This document shows, in pieces, positions 8,363 to 15,948 of a stretch of DNA of 64,000 nt. Origin of the DNA: Thalassolituus sp006212115 (lineage in GTDB: Bacteria; Pseudomonadota; Gammaproteobacteria; Pseudomonadales; Oceanobacteraceae); NCBI RefSeq assembly GCF_040372045.1, contig NZ_BAABWH010000002.1, one strand, 5' to 3'. The notes under the pieces were generated by a model. It worked only from the letters and a program-made list of their open reading frames with translations, was not told the DNA's origin and made no database searches. How positions within the stretch are numbered: position 1 is the stretch's first letter; every line of letters starts with the position of its first letter. A program made the translations under genes and the position numbers.

Positions 8363-8842
8363 TCAGAAAAATACTTTCATCTCGACCTGATAGCCATTGC
8401 TGCTGTCTGTTTCGCTAAGGCTATAGCGCCACTCTCCAGCCTGCGGTGGTCCCTGATACAAGTCGTACGCTGTTGATAGGAGGCGCATAGCCTGTTCGCC
8501 TCCGCTATAGCTCTGCTGCTCTTCTTCTTGCAGATACCAGTAGGTCGCGGCCTCATCCTGTGTCGATAACATATATTCCTCGGGATCGTACGCATAGGTC
8601 ATCGACATCGGTGACAACAGGGCGACGCACGTGGCGGCAGGGCGCAGCCAGCGCTGTTGACGTAACACGCGCTTAAGCAGTCCTTCGTCGATTGCGCCGA
8701 TGGCAATCAGTGCTTCGCCAAGCTTGGCTCCGGCGTGCTCTTTCTGGTAACGCAGAGCGGCGTCTAACTGCTTCCGAGTGATTGCCTGGCGGTTGAGCAA
8801 AAGCTGGCCAAGTCGGAGTTTAAGGGATGTAGAGGACGGCAT
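8363..8842 (-). CDS. Small protein with an N-terminal MshEN/GspE-N-like domain
   Basis: A 159-residue protein of unknown function. Residues 7-68 (LRLGQLLLNRQAITRKQLD... KLGEALIAIGAID... LLKRVLRQQRW) resemble the N-terminal domain of type II secretion/MSHA pilus ATPases (GspE-N or MshEN), a fold that in some ATPases binds cyclic di-GMP. Here it is not attached to an ATPase. The second half (about 70-159) has a hydrophobic segment (ATCVALLSPMSMTYA, about 70-84), then an acidic, Glu- and Tyr-rich tail that I do not recognise. The start has an AGGATCAG ribosome site. A membrane or regulatory role is possible, but no function is claimed. Confidence 0.7.
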   Translation of the reverse strand: MPSSTSLKLRLGQLLLNRQAITRKQLDAALRYQKEHAGAKLGEALIAIGAIDEGLLKRVLRQQRWLRPAATCVALLSPMSMTYAYDPEEYMLSTQDEAATYWYLQEEEQQSYSGGEQAMRLLSTAYDLYQGPPQAGEWRYSLSETDSSNGYQVEMKVFF

Positions 8843-9025
8843 GTTCTGATCCTAGTAAAGGCAACAGATCAAGAATGACACAGCGGCAGATGAGTTCCAC
8901 ATCGGCGCGTAATCCCGTGAGTATATTTTGTAACCAGTTCAGGAATGCGTTAACGAAACGTTACTGATTGATTTGTCATTAGTGGGGATAAAAAAAGAGG
9001 GGTAAAACGAGAGATGAAGTTTGGG

Positions 9026-9245
9026 TATAAATGGGCGGTCAGGACTTCCTGTCCTACCGCCACAGCACCCTATACCTTCCTGGTATGTCGTCCGTGAACG
9101 AGTTCCTTTCTGTAATCCTTACTGGCCTCCTGGCCACAATAATCCGTTGCTTCCGTATCTTCCCTGCGCATCCTGCCCGGCACTCCGGCCGAATCCTACC
9201 TACTGCATCCTGCGGCTGATCCCATCAGCGTGTGCGTCCTGCGGG
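9026..9245 (-). ncRNA. Candidate CsrB/RsmZ-family regulatory RNA
   Basis: Read on the minus strand this stretch contains 16 GGA triplets in about 215 nt, far above the 3-4 expected by chance, ten of them as AGGA. Two copies of CAGGATG match the E. coli CsrB repeat exactly. Several GGA motifs sit in hairpin loops: TGGCC-AGGA-GGCCA (9123-9136), ATACC-AGGAA-GGTAT (9072-9086) and GGAC-AGGAA-GTCC inside a long terminal stem (9032-9062). This is the hallmark of RNAs that sequester the translational regulator CsrA/RsmA. A -10-like TATCTT lies at 9250-9255, placing the 5' end near 9243. No protein on either strand here is convincing. The 3' end is uncertain: the last hairpin lacks an immediate T-run, and a T7 lies at 8990-8996. 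Confidence 0.8.
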
Positions 9246-9249
9246 AATA

Positions 9250-9278
9250 AAGATAGCAAAACTGTGAGTTTCTGTTAC
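9250..9278 (-). promoter_or_regulatory. Putative promoter and GacA/UvrY-like half-box of the sRNA
   Basis: Minus-strand -10 candidate TATCTT at 9255-9250. Just upstream, on the plus strand, 9262-9278 reads TGTGAGTTTCTGTTACC. This has one perfect and one partial half of the GacA/UvrY motif (TGTRAG-N6-CTTACA), but with a 5-bp spacer and a position closer to the promoter than usual. It is only suggestive. Confidence 0.35.
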
Positions 9279-9412
9279 CTGACTATTGTGACGCCATGTT
9301 ACGGAAGGGTGTCGCGAAATAACAATGTTTCAATAAAAGGCAATGAAAACAAAGGCTTAGCATATTTGCTTTGTGGGTATAAGCTAAATGAGAAGGGTTT
9401 TCGGATAAATAT

Positions 9413-9450
9413 CCCACCCCCTTGTGCGATATATCGCACAAGGGGGTGGG
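9413..9450. repeat. Perfect 38-bp palindrome
   Basis: Two 19-base arms, CCCACCCCCTTGTGCGATA and its exact reverse complement, meet with no spacer. The inner core is TGTGCGATATATCGCACA. It lies about 115 bp beyond the trmH stop and 155 bp upstream of the sRNA promoter. No T-tract follows on either side, so it is not a standard terminator. A protein-binding site or an extruding cruciform are alternatives. Confidence 0.9.
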
Positions 9451-9566
9451 CGAAAGTCTCAAGCCGAGGAACCGGCGTTCAGAGAAAGGTGTGCAATGGT
9501 TGAAATATTACAGATACCTACACTTTGTTGCATCTTTGGTTGTGTAACTCTTTGTATGAAAAAGCA

Positions 9567-10277
9567 TCACCGTTTCTTACGTTGGGCCAGTTCGGCCTTA
9601 TGTGCATTGTAGCGATCCGAGAAGCCTTGAGGGTCCGCCAGCTCTCCGTCCTCGCGCAGTGTTGGGTAGCTCAGCCCTGATTCCCGGCACAGGCGGGCAA
9701 TCTTTGGTTGGCACCATTCGAAGAGTAGACGATCAAACCAGGGTTGTGGAAGACGTTGTTCATCGTACATGCCCGCGCGCTGGCGCTGATAGTGTGCCTC
9801 GTTAAGAATGATGGCGGCCGCAACGGAGACATTGAACGACTGCACCATGCCTCGCATGGGGATGACGAGATGTTCGTCGGCCATGTCGGAAGCAATATCG
9901 CTGACACCTTCTCTCTCGGTCCCCATCAGCAAAGCGGTTGGTTGGGTGAAATCGTAGTCACGGTAGTCAATTGCACGATCGGTCAGATGGGCTGCGACGA
10001 CTTTAATACCTTTGTCCTGCAACTCTTTGATACCCGTTTCGATGTTGGCGTGCGTCTGAACCTCGATCCAGTCGGCTGAACCCGCAGTTGCGGCGGTTTT
10101 GAGGCGATAGCGATCCCGTGGCCAGACATGATGAATTTTCGGAATACCCACGGCATCACAGGTACGGGCGATTGCGGCCAGGTTGTGCGGCTTGTAGACC
10201 TCATCCGTTATTACGGTCAGATCCGGCTGGCGCATAGCAAGGGTCTGGCGGATACGTTCATAGCGTTCCGGGGTCAT
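9567..10277 (-). CDS. trmH: tRNA (guanosine-18-2'-O)-methyltransferase TrmH
   Basis: SpoU/SPOUT-family enzyme that 2'-O-methylates G18 in the D-loop of tRNAs, using S-adenosylmethionine. About 236 residues from ATG 10277 (MTPERYERIRQTLAMRQPDL), which aligns with the TrmH N-terminus and has an AGGAG ribosome site; an upstream ATG at 10352 would add 25 unrelated residues. SPOUT motifs are visible: KPHNLAAIARTCDAVG, LLMGTEREGVS and the knot segment IPMRGMVQSFNVSVAAAIIL. It is divergent from cysZ, with 73 bp between the two starts. Confidence 0.93.
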   Translation of the reverse strand: MTPERYERIRQTLAMRQPDLTVITDEVYKPHNLAAIARTCDAVGIPKIHHVWPRDRYRLKTAATAGSADWIEVQTHANIETGIKELQDKGIKVVAAHLTDRAIDYRDYDFTQPTALLMGTEREGVSDIASDMADEHLVIPMRGMVQSFNVSVAAAIILNEAHYQRQRAGMYDEQRLPQPWFDRLLFEWCQPKIARLCRESGLSYPTLREDGELADPQGFSDRYNAHKAELAQRKKR

Positions 10278-10350
10278 AACCGGTACTCCTGGGTGGTCAT
10301 TAAAGGGCGAGGATTGTATAAAAGGCCTTTCACAGATGCACGAGAGAATC

Positions 10351-11160
10351 ATGAGCGGAAATCCTTTACTTGGTATGCAGTACGTCTGGCGCGGTTTTCA
10401 GAACCTTCGAACACCGGGTTTACGTCGATACGTAGCCTTTCCTCTGTTGCTGAATATTCTGATTATGGGTGGAGCCAGTGTGTGGGTCATTACCCATATT
10501 GATGGTTGGGTCGGACAGATCGTCGACATGCTCCCGGGCTTTCTGGCGTTTCTGTACTGGCTACTTATGCCGTTGGCGGTCTTGGTCGTGGTGTTTGGCA
10601 TGGCGTACTTTTTCAGCGCTGTGCTGATGATTCTTGCCGGTCCACTCAACGGTCTGTTGGCTGAGCGTGTTGAAACCATGCAGGGACACACGTTGCCGGA
10701 CGAATCCATCCCGGCGATGACAGTGCGTACCTTGGGACGAGAGCTGACCAAGATGATGTATTACCTGCCTCGTTATCTGGGAATTTTCCTGCTTGGCTGG
10801 ATTCCGGGTATCGGGCAATTGCTGGCACCGCCGTTATGGTTCTGGTTTGGTGGATGGATGATGGCGGTGCAATACACTGACTTGTCGTTTGATAACCATA
10901 CAAAACCGTTCGCAGATGTACGCGAGCGTATGTCTCAGGATCTTTGGACGGTAATGGGTTTCGGCACCCTCGTTGCTCTGTTGCTGACGGTGCCTGTGAT
11001 CAATCTCTTTGTGATGCCTGCGGCGGTCATTGGCGCGACGCTGATGCGACTTGAGCGCATGCCTTTTGACGGCGCATCTGGAAAAGTCGGCTATGCTGAG
11101 TTATCAGGAAATGAGACTCCAAGGCTGACGCACGATGAAACTCAGGGTACTGGTCGTTGA
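10351..11160 (+). CDS. cysZ: Sulfate transporter CysZ
   Basis: Inner-membrane protein of about 269 residues of the CysZ family, which brings sulfate in for cysteine synthesis. The start at 10351 (MSGNPLLGMQYVWRGFQ) fits family N-termini; an ATG 15 bases earlier is also in frame. Hydrophobic segments lie near residues 30-52, 65-95, 140-170 and 205-235. Family motifs include PGLRRYVAFPLLLNILIMGG and FGGWMMAVQYTD. Its 3' end overlaps the next gene by 26 bp, suggesting translational coupling. Confidence 0.9.
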   Translation: MSGNPLLGMQYVWRGFQNLRTPGLRRYVAFPLLLNILIMGGASVWVITHIDGWVGQIVDMLPGFLAFLYWLLMPLAVLVVVFGMAYFFSAVLMILAGPLNGLLAERVETMQGHTLPDESIPAMTVRTLGRELTKMMYYLPRYLGIFLLGWIPGIGQLLAPPLWFWFGGWMMAVQYTDLSFDNHTKPFADVRERMSQDLWTVMGFGTLVALLLTVPVINLFVMPAAVIGATLMRLERMPFDGASGKVGYAELSGNETPRLTHDETQGTGR

Positions 11161-12064
11161 TGATGCGGCCTTTGTTCGCGATCTGGTAAAAAAAGCAGTC
11201 CGGGACACCTATCCCGGCTGCGAAATCAATGAAGCAACCGACGGTCGCAAGGCTGTTACTATGCTGAATCAGCGAGAAATCAACCTGGTTTTGTGCGACT
11301 GGGAGATGCCCGAGATGTCGGGTATCGAAGTACTTGAATGGATGCGTTCCGATGAACGCTATAAGAAGACGCCCTTTATGATGATCACCAGTCGGGGCGA
11401 CCGGGATCATGTTGTCAAAGCCGTACAGGCGGGTGTGTCTGACTATATCGGCAAACCTTTCACTCGCGAAAACTTCGTTGAAAAAGTCTCTAAAGTGGTC
11501 GCTAAACATCTGGGTGTTAAGCCCGGAGAAGGGCCCGCTTTCAAAGGCATGCCGGGCCAGCAGTCTGCGGATGTGCTGATGGGCAAACCTGCGTCTCCGT
11601 CCGGTGGCGCTACGAAATCCGTTAGCAATGATATGGGCGGCGCCAGTGTATTAATGGGTGGGGGCGCCAAACAAGCCGCGCCTGATAAAGCCGCTGCGCC
11701 TTCTGGTAGCGCCCCGAAAACTCAGGCGCCCGGCGCCAAACCGAAAAATAAAGCGCGTGGTGTGGCTAGCGTTCGCTTTGGTTCCGGTGGTTCTGCGAAA
11801 TTAGTTCTGAAAGATATCAATCTTCAGGAGATGATCGGCGTATTCCGTCGAGAGGGTACTTTACCTGCTCTGTTAGAACCGGCGGTCGCCGATATTGTGG
11901 ATCAGGATTCTGGCGACGTCGCCCGGATCAATGGCTATGTGCGTATGATGCAGGCACAGGAGCCACACCCGGATGCAGAAACCATACAGATGCTGATCCG
12001 TTTCGTGGACGACGACGAAGATAAGCTGTCGGTACTCTCACGATTTATCGCCAAGGTTCGCTGA
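11135..12064 (+). CDS. CheY-like response regulator with a C-terminal unassigned domain
   Basis: A 309-residue protein. Residues 1-125 are a CheY-like receiver with VVDDAAF, phosphoacceptor LCDWEMPEMSG, MITSRGDRDHV and the lysine motif IGKPFTREN. Residues 130-205 are a Gly/Ala/Pro/Lys-rich flexible linker with two VLMG repeats (ADVLMGKP, ASVLMGGG). Residues 208-309 form a folded C-terminal region (ASVRFGSGGSAKLVLKDINLQEMIG...) that I cannot assign; no DNA-binding helix-turn-helix is visible. A response regulator near phoU/phoR is, as I recall, also present in Pseudomonas. It overlaps cysZ at its start and its last 27 bases overlap the end of the converging phoR2. Confidence 0.8.
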   Translation: MKLRVLVVDDAAFVRDLVKKAVRDTYPGCEINEATDGRKAVTMLNQREINLVLCDWEMPEMSGIEVLEWMRSDERYKKTPFMMITSRGDRDHVVKAVQAGVSDYIGKPFTRENFVEKVSKVVAKHLGVKPGEGPAFKGMPGQQSADVLMGKPASPSGGATKSVSNDMGGASVLMGGGAKQAAPDKAAAPSGSAPKTQAPGAKPKNKARGVASVRFGSGGSAKLVLKDINLQEMIGVFRREGTLPALLEPAVADIVDQDSGDVARINGYVRMMQAQEPHPDAETIQMLIRFVDDDEDKLSVLSRFIAKVR

Positions 12065-13321
12065 CCCTGCGAAGCGCGCGGTGAAGCAACTTCCTGAGCC
12101 AAATTGACTACTGACTTCCAGCTCTCCCCCATGCCGTAACAGCACATGTTTGACGATGGCCAGTCCCAGCCCAGTACCACCTGTATGCTTACTCCGGCTT
12201 GGGTCCGCCCGATAAAATCGCTCCGTTAAGCGCGGTAGGTGATGCTCTTCTATACCCACTCCCGAGTCCGTCACAGCGAAGCAGAGATCCTTATCCTGCG
12301 TGTACCACCGCACGGTTATATCGCCGCCGTCGGGACTGTATTTGACGGCGTTAATCACGAGGTTGGTAAACGCGCTGCGCAGTTCGTGTTGGTAACCGGA
12401 TAACCCCAGGTCGGTTTCCAGTGAGAGATGGATGCGGTGCCTTCCTGCGGATACCGCCAGTGCTTCTTCGGTGATCTGCTCCAGAAGCGCAATAATATCG
12501 ACCGGTGTGCGCTGCTCTGGTGAGCCGTTCTCGAGTCTCGATAATGCCAGAAGGTCACGTACCAGAGCGTCCATCCGGTCTGCCTGCTCCTGCATCTGAA
12601 CCAACATGCGCTTTGCACCGGCTGGAACAAGATCTTCGAATGTCTCGAGATATCCGCGTATTACCGTTAACGGGGTGCGTAGTTCATGGCTGACATTACC
12701 TACAAAGTCTTTCCGCATCTGTTCCAGCTGTCGCAGGCGGCTGACATCATGAATGACGATCAGGCGTTCATTACGCCCAAACAGCGTTATGGCCATCGAC
12801 AGCCAGCGGTCTTTGGCAACCGGGGATGGCAGTTCCAGAGGGGCGTCGAACTGTCCCTGCAGAAAGTAGGAGGTGAACTCTGGTGTTCGTATCAGGTTGG
12901 TAATGGGTTGGTTGATATCGACCGGGTCGCGCAATCCCAGTAATTTACCTGCAGAGCGGTTCCACCACTCCAGATTGCCCTGCCGGTTGACCATCACAAT
13001 ACCCTCATCCAGCGCAGAGGTGGAATCCTGCAGTCGGTCTGTCAGAGCCTGCAACTTTACGCGGTAGCGTTGACTGCGCTTGGTAGGGCGCAGGCTGAGT
13101 TTGATCAGGTCACGCCAGATTCCATGCGACTCGGGGGCTTCACGGGTTTCGTAGGTGGTCAGCCAGTGTTTCATCCTCAGTGCCTGACGCAGGTTCCAGA
13201 TCACCAGAGCGACGGCCAGCAACGCAAGAGGCAAGAAGGGGAAGGGGCTCCACCAGACACCGCTGACGCCGATGGCCAGCAGAATCAGGAGCCAGCGCCG
13301 TTCCTGGCGCCAGCCCGGCAT
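12038..13321 (-). CDS. phoR: Phosphate regulon sensor histidine kinase PhoR (PhoR2, canonical)
   Basis: A 427-residue kinase with the PhoR layout: two closely spaced N-terminal membrane helices (about 10-45), a charged linker (RPTKRSQRYRVKLQALTDRLQ), PAS (about 100-200), HisKA (NVSHELRTPLTVIRGYLETFE), N-box (LVINAVKYSPDGG) and G-boxes (DSGVGIEE; GGTGLGLAIVKHVL). It autophosphorylates and passes phosphate to PhoB under phosphate limitation. It starts 2 bp after phoB2, so they form one operon, in a phoR-phoB-ubiA-ubiC order shared with Pseudomonas. Its tail overlaps the converging CheY-like gene. Confidence 0.93.
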   Translation of the reverse strand: MPGWRQERRWLLILLAIGVSGVWWSPFPFLPLALLAVALVIWNLRQALRMKHWLTTYETREAPESHGIWRDLIKLSLRPTKRSQRYRVKLQALTDRLQDSTSALDEGIVMVNRQGNLEWWNRSAGKLLGLRDPVDINQPITNLIRTPEFTSYFLQGQFDAPLELPSPVAKDRWLSMAITLFGRNERLIVIHDVSRLRQLEQMRKDFVGNVSHELRTPLTVIRGYLETFEDLVPAGAKRMLVQMQEQADRMDALVRDLLALSRLENGSPEQRTPVDIIALLEQITEEALAVSAGRHRIHLSLETDLGLSGYQHELRSAFTNLVINAVKYSPDGGDITVRWYTQDKDLCFAVTDSGVGIEEHHLPRLTERFYRADPSRSKHTGGTGLGLAIVKHVLLRHGGELEVSSQFGSGSCFTARFAGSANLGDKS

Positions 13322-13323
13322 GG

Positions 13324-14022
13324 TCAGGAGGCTCGGGTTGAGAAGCGGTAGCCAGTTCCGCGTACGGTCTGTATCAGTTGTTCATGAGATTGGCCGAGGG
13401 CTTTGCGCAGTCGACGGATATGGACATCGACAGTGCGTTCTTCAACGTACACATTGCCACCCCAGACCTGATCCAGAAGTTGCGAGCGCGAATATGCACG
13501 CTCCTGATGCGTCATAAAGAATTGCAGCAGGCGGTATTCGGTCGGACCTACGTCTACGGCTTTATCGTGCGCCATGACGCGGTGACATACAGGATCAAGA
13601 ATCAGGCCGTTGACCTCAATCGTTTCTTCGACGCCAAGTGGGGTCGCACGACGTAATACAGCCTTCAGGCGGGCAACCAGCTCACGTGGGGAGAAGGGCT
13701 TGGTGATGTAATCATCGGCGCCGCTTTCGAGCCCCTGAACCTTGTTCTCTTCTTCGCCTTTTGCTGTCAGCATGATGATCGGCAGCTCTGCCGTCGCTTC
13801 TTCGCGTTTCAGGCGACGGGCAAATTCCACACCGCTGACGCCCGGAAGCATCCAGTCGAGCAGAATCATATCGGGGCGTTGGTCCACGACGAGGGAGTGT
13901 GCCTCCTGTACATTTTCGGCTTCGAGGCACTCGTAACCGGCCATCTCGAGAGCAACAGCGATCATTTCCCGAATAGGGGCTTCGTCATCGACGATCAGTA
14001 CGCGTTTACCAGCGGTTGTCAT
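13324..14022 (-). CDS. phoB: Phosphate regulon response regulator PhoB (PhoB2, canonical)
   Basis: A 232-residue OmpR-family activator very close to the pseudomonad PhoB sequence. Near-diagnostic stretches are IVDDEAPIREMIAVALEMAG, LLDWMLPGVSG, MLTAKGEEENK and VWGGNVYVEERTVDVHIRR. Phosphorylated PhoB binds Pho boxes and recruits RNA polymerase. A Pho box lies 51 bp upstream of its start. This copy, next to ubiA/ubiC, is probably the ancestral phoB; the divergent PhoB1 is at 7334-8020. Confidence 0.95.
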   Translation of the reverse strand: MTTAGKRVLIVDDEAPIREMIAVALEMAGYECLEAENVQEAHSLVVDQRPDMILLDWMLPGVSGVEFARRLKREEATAELPIIMLTAKGEEENKVQGLESGADDYITKPFSPRELVARLKAVLRRATPLGVEETIEVNGLILDPVCHRVMAHDKAVDVGPTEYRLLQFFMTHQERAYSRSQLLDQVWGGNVYVEERTVDVHIRRLRKALGQSHEQLIQTVRGTGYRFSTRAS

Positions 14023-14072
14023 AGTCCATTCACAGATTAGTTATCATTACCGCTGTATTACACAGCGGCGAT

Positions 14073-14090
14073 GTTACAGATTTGTGACTG
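14073..14090 (-). promoter_or_regulatory. Pho box upstream of phoB2
   Basis: Minus-strand sequence CAGTCACAAATCTGTAAC: two 7-bp repeats around AAAT, with only small departures from the consensus CTGTCAT-AAAT-CTGTCAC. It is placed 51-68 bp before the phoB2 start codon. Confidence 0.85.
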
Positions 14091-14102
14091 GAGCGGGAAA
14101 AA

Positions 14103-14981
14103 TCACAGCAGGAAGTGAGAAACGATACCGGCCCAGATAATGACACCATACCAATGAGACTGCCGGAATACGCGGAAGCAGACGTCGCGGTCGCGGCTGC
14201 GGGCAGACCAGATCTGCCAGGAAAGGAACAGTGCCCCAGCGGCAAGCGCTACGAAGTACACCCAGCTGAAGTCGAACTGTTGCCCTGCAAAGAACAGGAA
14301 GCCAACGTTGAGTGCCTGCAACACCGCAATCATGTGCAGATCGAGCTCACCAAACAGAATGGCCGTCGATTTAACTCCAATTTTCAGGTCGTCATCGCGG
14401 TCGACCATGGCATAGAAAGTATCGTATGCCATGGTCCAGCACAGATTCGCGGCGTAGAACAACCAGAGATAGGCGGGCAAGGTTTCGGATTCAGCAGCAA
14501 ACGCCATGGGAATCGCCCATGAGAACGCCGCGCCAAGAAAGAGCTGCGGCAGATGCGTATGACGCTTCATAAAAGGATAAATCGCTGCCAGAGCGACCCC
14601 ACCGAACGACAGCCAGATCGTCATGCTGTTTGTCAGCAGAACCAGTAAAAACGAAGCGCCAATAAGTAGTGCAAAGCCTTTCAGTGCGGCACCAGGCGTT
14701 AAGGCCCCTGTTGCCAATGGACGCTCGCTGGTGCGCTTCACATGGCCGTCCACCTTACGATCTGCGTAATCATTAATGACGCACCCTGCGGAGCGCATCA
14801 TAAATACGCCAAGGGTGAAAATAATCAGATTAGCAATCGTCGGTGTGCCCTCGGCAGCAGTCCACAGCGCCCAGAATGTGGGCCAGAGCAGGAGGTAAGA
14901 TCCGACGGGTTTATCAAGGCGTGTAATGGCAATCCAGGCGCGCCAGGAAGGCCAAAGGGTGTCTAGTCGGGCTGTGAACAC
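14103..14981 (-). CDS. ubiA: 4-hydroxybenzoate octaprenyltransferase UbiA
   Basis: Integral membrane prenyltransferase of ubiquinone synthesis that attaches the polyprenyl tail to 4-hydroxybenzoate. The 292-residue length is typical. Two Asp-rich Mg2+/diphosphate-binding motifs are visible: NDYADRKVDGHVKRT (about 90-104) and DTFYAMVDRDDD (about 207-218). Most of the rest is eight to nine hydrophobic helices. It follows ubiC by 19 bp, matching the ubiC-ubiA operon of gammaproteobacteria. Confidence 0.95.
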   Translation of the reverse strand: MFTARLDTLWPSWRAWIAITRLDKPVGSYLLLWPTFWALWTAAEGTPTIANLIIFTLGVFMMRSAGCVINDYADRKVDGHVKRTSERPLATGALTPGAALKGFALLIGASFLLVLLTNSMTIWLSFGGVALAAIYPFMKRHTHLPQLFLGAAFSWAIPMAFAAESETLPAYLWLFYAANLCWTMAYDTFYAMVDRDDDLKIGVKSTAILFGELDLHMIAVLQALNVGFLFFAGQQFDFSWVYFVALAAGALFLSWQIWSARSRDRDVCFRVFRQSHWYGVIIWAGIVSHFLL

Positions 14982-15000
14982 AAGCTTCTCGGTATGACTG

Positions 15001-15585
15001 TCAGAGTTCGTCGAATTGGCCGAGGTCAGGACTGAAGGCCTCTGTAACCATTAATCGGCATCCATTCACTCTGAACACCGATCGGCGCGCCCAGTGTAAC
15101 CCAGCAGCATTCGCTTTGCAGCGGGACACCCGTACGAACTCGCGTTGAAGGTCCGGTTGACTGAACAGGAAGCTCCCGAGTGAGCGGTTACCGAGATATC
15201 GTAGTCGTGACAACGGTCCCCGTAATGCACGGTCGGGCACCGCCGTTCGCGCGTACACCACAGCGGTATCCTGTAAATACAGAATGACCTCACGGTGCCA
15301 GATGCGCTCAGATGGGCCCAACCCCAGCTCTTTCTGTTCTGTGGGGGTGGCGTAGCTGAAGCCTTCTCGTTGGCATTCTACTCTGAAATGTCCGGGCGAC
15401 AGGGCGGACAGCCGTGCCGTTAGCGAGCCTTCGTCAGTGAGCCAGGCGCGCCAGCGACGCGGTATCAGCGACGGCAAAACATGCAGGCGCGTCGACCAGG
15501 CTGGACGGGCTGGATGGATCAAAGAAGGGAAATCTGAGGCTCGGATCATGCCGCGGAGCATGCGCCAAAACGGACTGTCAGGCAA
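15001..15585 (-). CDS. ubiC: Chorismate--pyruvate lyase UbiC
   Basis: Cytoplasmic enzyme making 4-hydroxybenzoate from chorismate, the first committed step of ubiquinone synthesis. The 194-residue protein shows family features: a WL(T)DEGSLTARL segment near residue 50, E(R)IWHREVILY, VYARTAVP and LGNRSLGSFLF. An alternative start at 15549 would remove 12 residues. It is cotranscribed with ubiA and divergent from the rubredoxin gene. Confidence 0.92.
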   Translation of the reverse strand: MPDSPFWRMLRGMIRASDFPSLIHPARPAWSTRLHVLPSLIPRRWRAWLTDEGSLTARLSALSPGHFRVECQREGFSYATPTEQKELGLGPSERIWHREVILYLQDTAVVYARTAVPDRALRGPLSRLRYLGNRSLGSFLFSQPDLQREFVRVSRCKANAAGLHWARRSVFRVNGCRLMVTEAFSPDLGQFDEL

Positions 15586-15706
15586 GTGAGACAGGGCGAT
15601 TGTCCTACAATAGTTGTGAAATATGCCCGGAATTGACCGTTGCTTTTACTATACTGGCCCAGTAGTTTTACCGACCTTTAAATTCACCGAATCATAGGTA
15701 TGTAGC

Positions 15707-15871
15707 ATGAAGAAGTGGGAATGTGTTGTTTGTGGCTGGATTTACGACGAAGAAGCCGGTGCGCCTGAAGAAGGCATCCCGCCGGGTACTCGCTGGGAAG
15801 ACGTGCCAGACGATTTCATCTGCCCGGATTGTGGTGTGGGCAAAGAAGATTTCGAGATGGTTGAAATCTGA
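15707..15871 (+). CDS. Rubredoxin
   Basis: A 54-residue electron carrier with a single Fe(Cys)4 centre. Cysteines lie in CVVCG (Cys6, Cys9) and CPDCG (Cys39, Cys42), with the family core GWIYDEEAGAPEEGIPPGTRWEDVP between. It is followed by a terminator and, 78 bp on, by its reductase. Rubredoxin of this type passes electrons from rubredoxin reductase to alkane hydroxylase or to oxidative-stress enzymes. No alkane hydroxylase gene is in the window. Confidence 0.96.
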   Translation: MKKWECVVCGWIYDEEAGAPEEGIPPGTRWEDVPDDFICPDCGVGKEDFEMVEI

Positions 15872-15878
15872 TCATTGA

Positions 15879-15906
15879 GGCTGCTGTTTATCAGCAGCCA
15901 TTTTTT
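15879..15906 (+). terminator. Terminator after rubredoxin
   Basis: Perfect 8-bp stem GGCTGCTG/CAGCAGCC, loop TTTAT, followed by A and T6. It sits between rubredoxin and its reductase, so the reductase may be expressed at a lower level through read-through or from its own promoter. Confidence 0.9.
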
Positions 15907-15948
15907 GCCTCTCACACCTCTCCTAATACAAAACAAAACGGATCTTCT

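Noticed and set aside
8990..8996. T7 run on the minus strand as terminator of the sRNA
   Set aside because: It is about 35 nt beyond the last strong hairpin and is not preceded by a stem, so a standard Rho-independent terminator is not supported; the 3' end is left open.
9021..9503. Open frame of 160 codons on the plus strand between the MshEN-like gene and trmH
   Set aside because: Its composition is Pro/Cys-rich and protein-unlike, it crosses the perfect palindrome, and it lies antisense to the GGA-rich RNA pattern, which explains its base bias.
10278..10352. Longer TrmH starting at ATG 10352
   Set aside because: The extra 25 residues do not look like TrmH, would cross the cysZ start region, and the internal ATG has an AGGAG site.
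15633..15655. TTGACC and TATACT as a rubredoxin promoter
   Set aside because: The spacer is only 11 bp, far too short for sigma-70.
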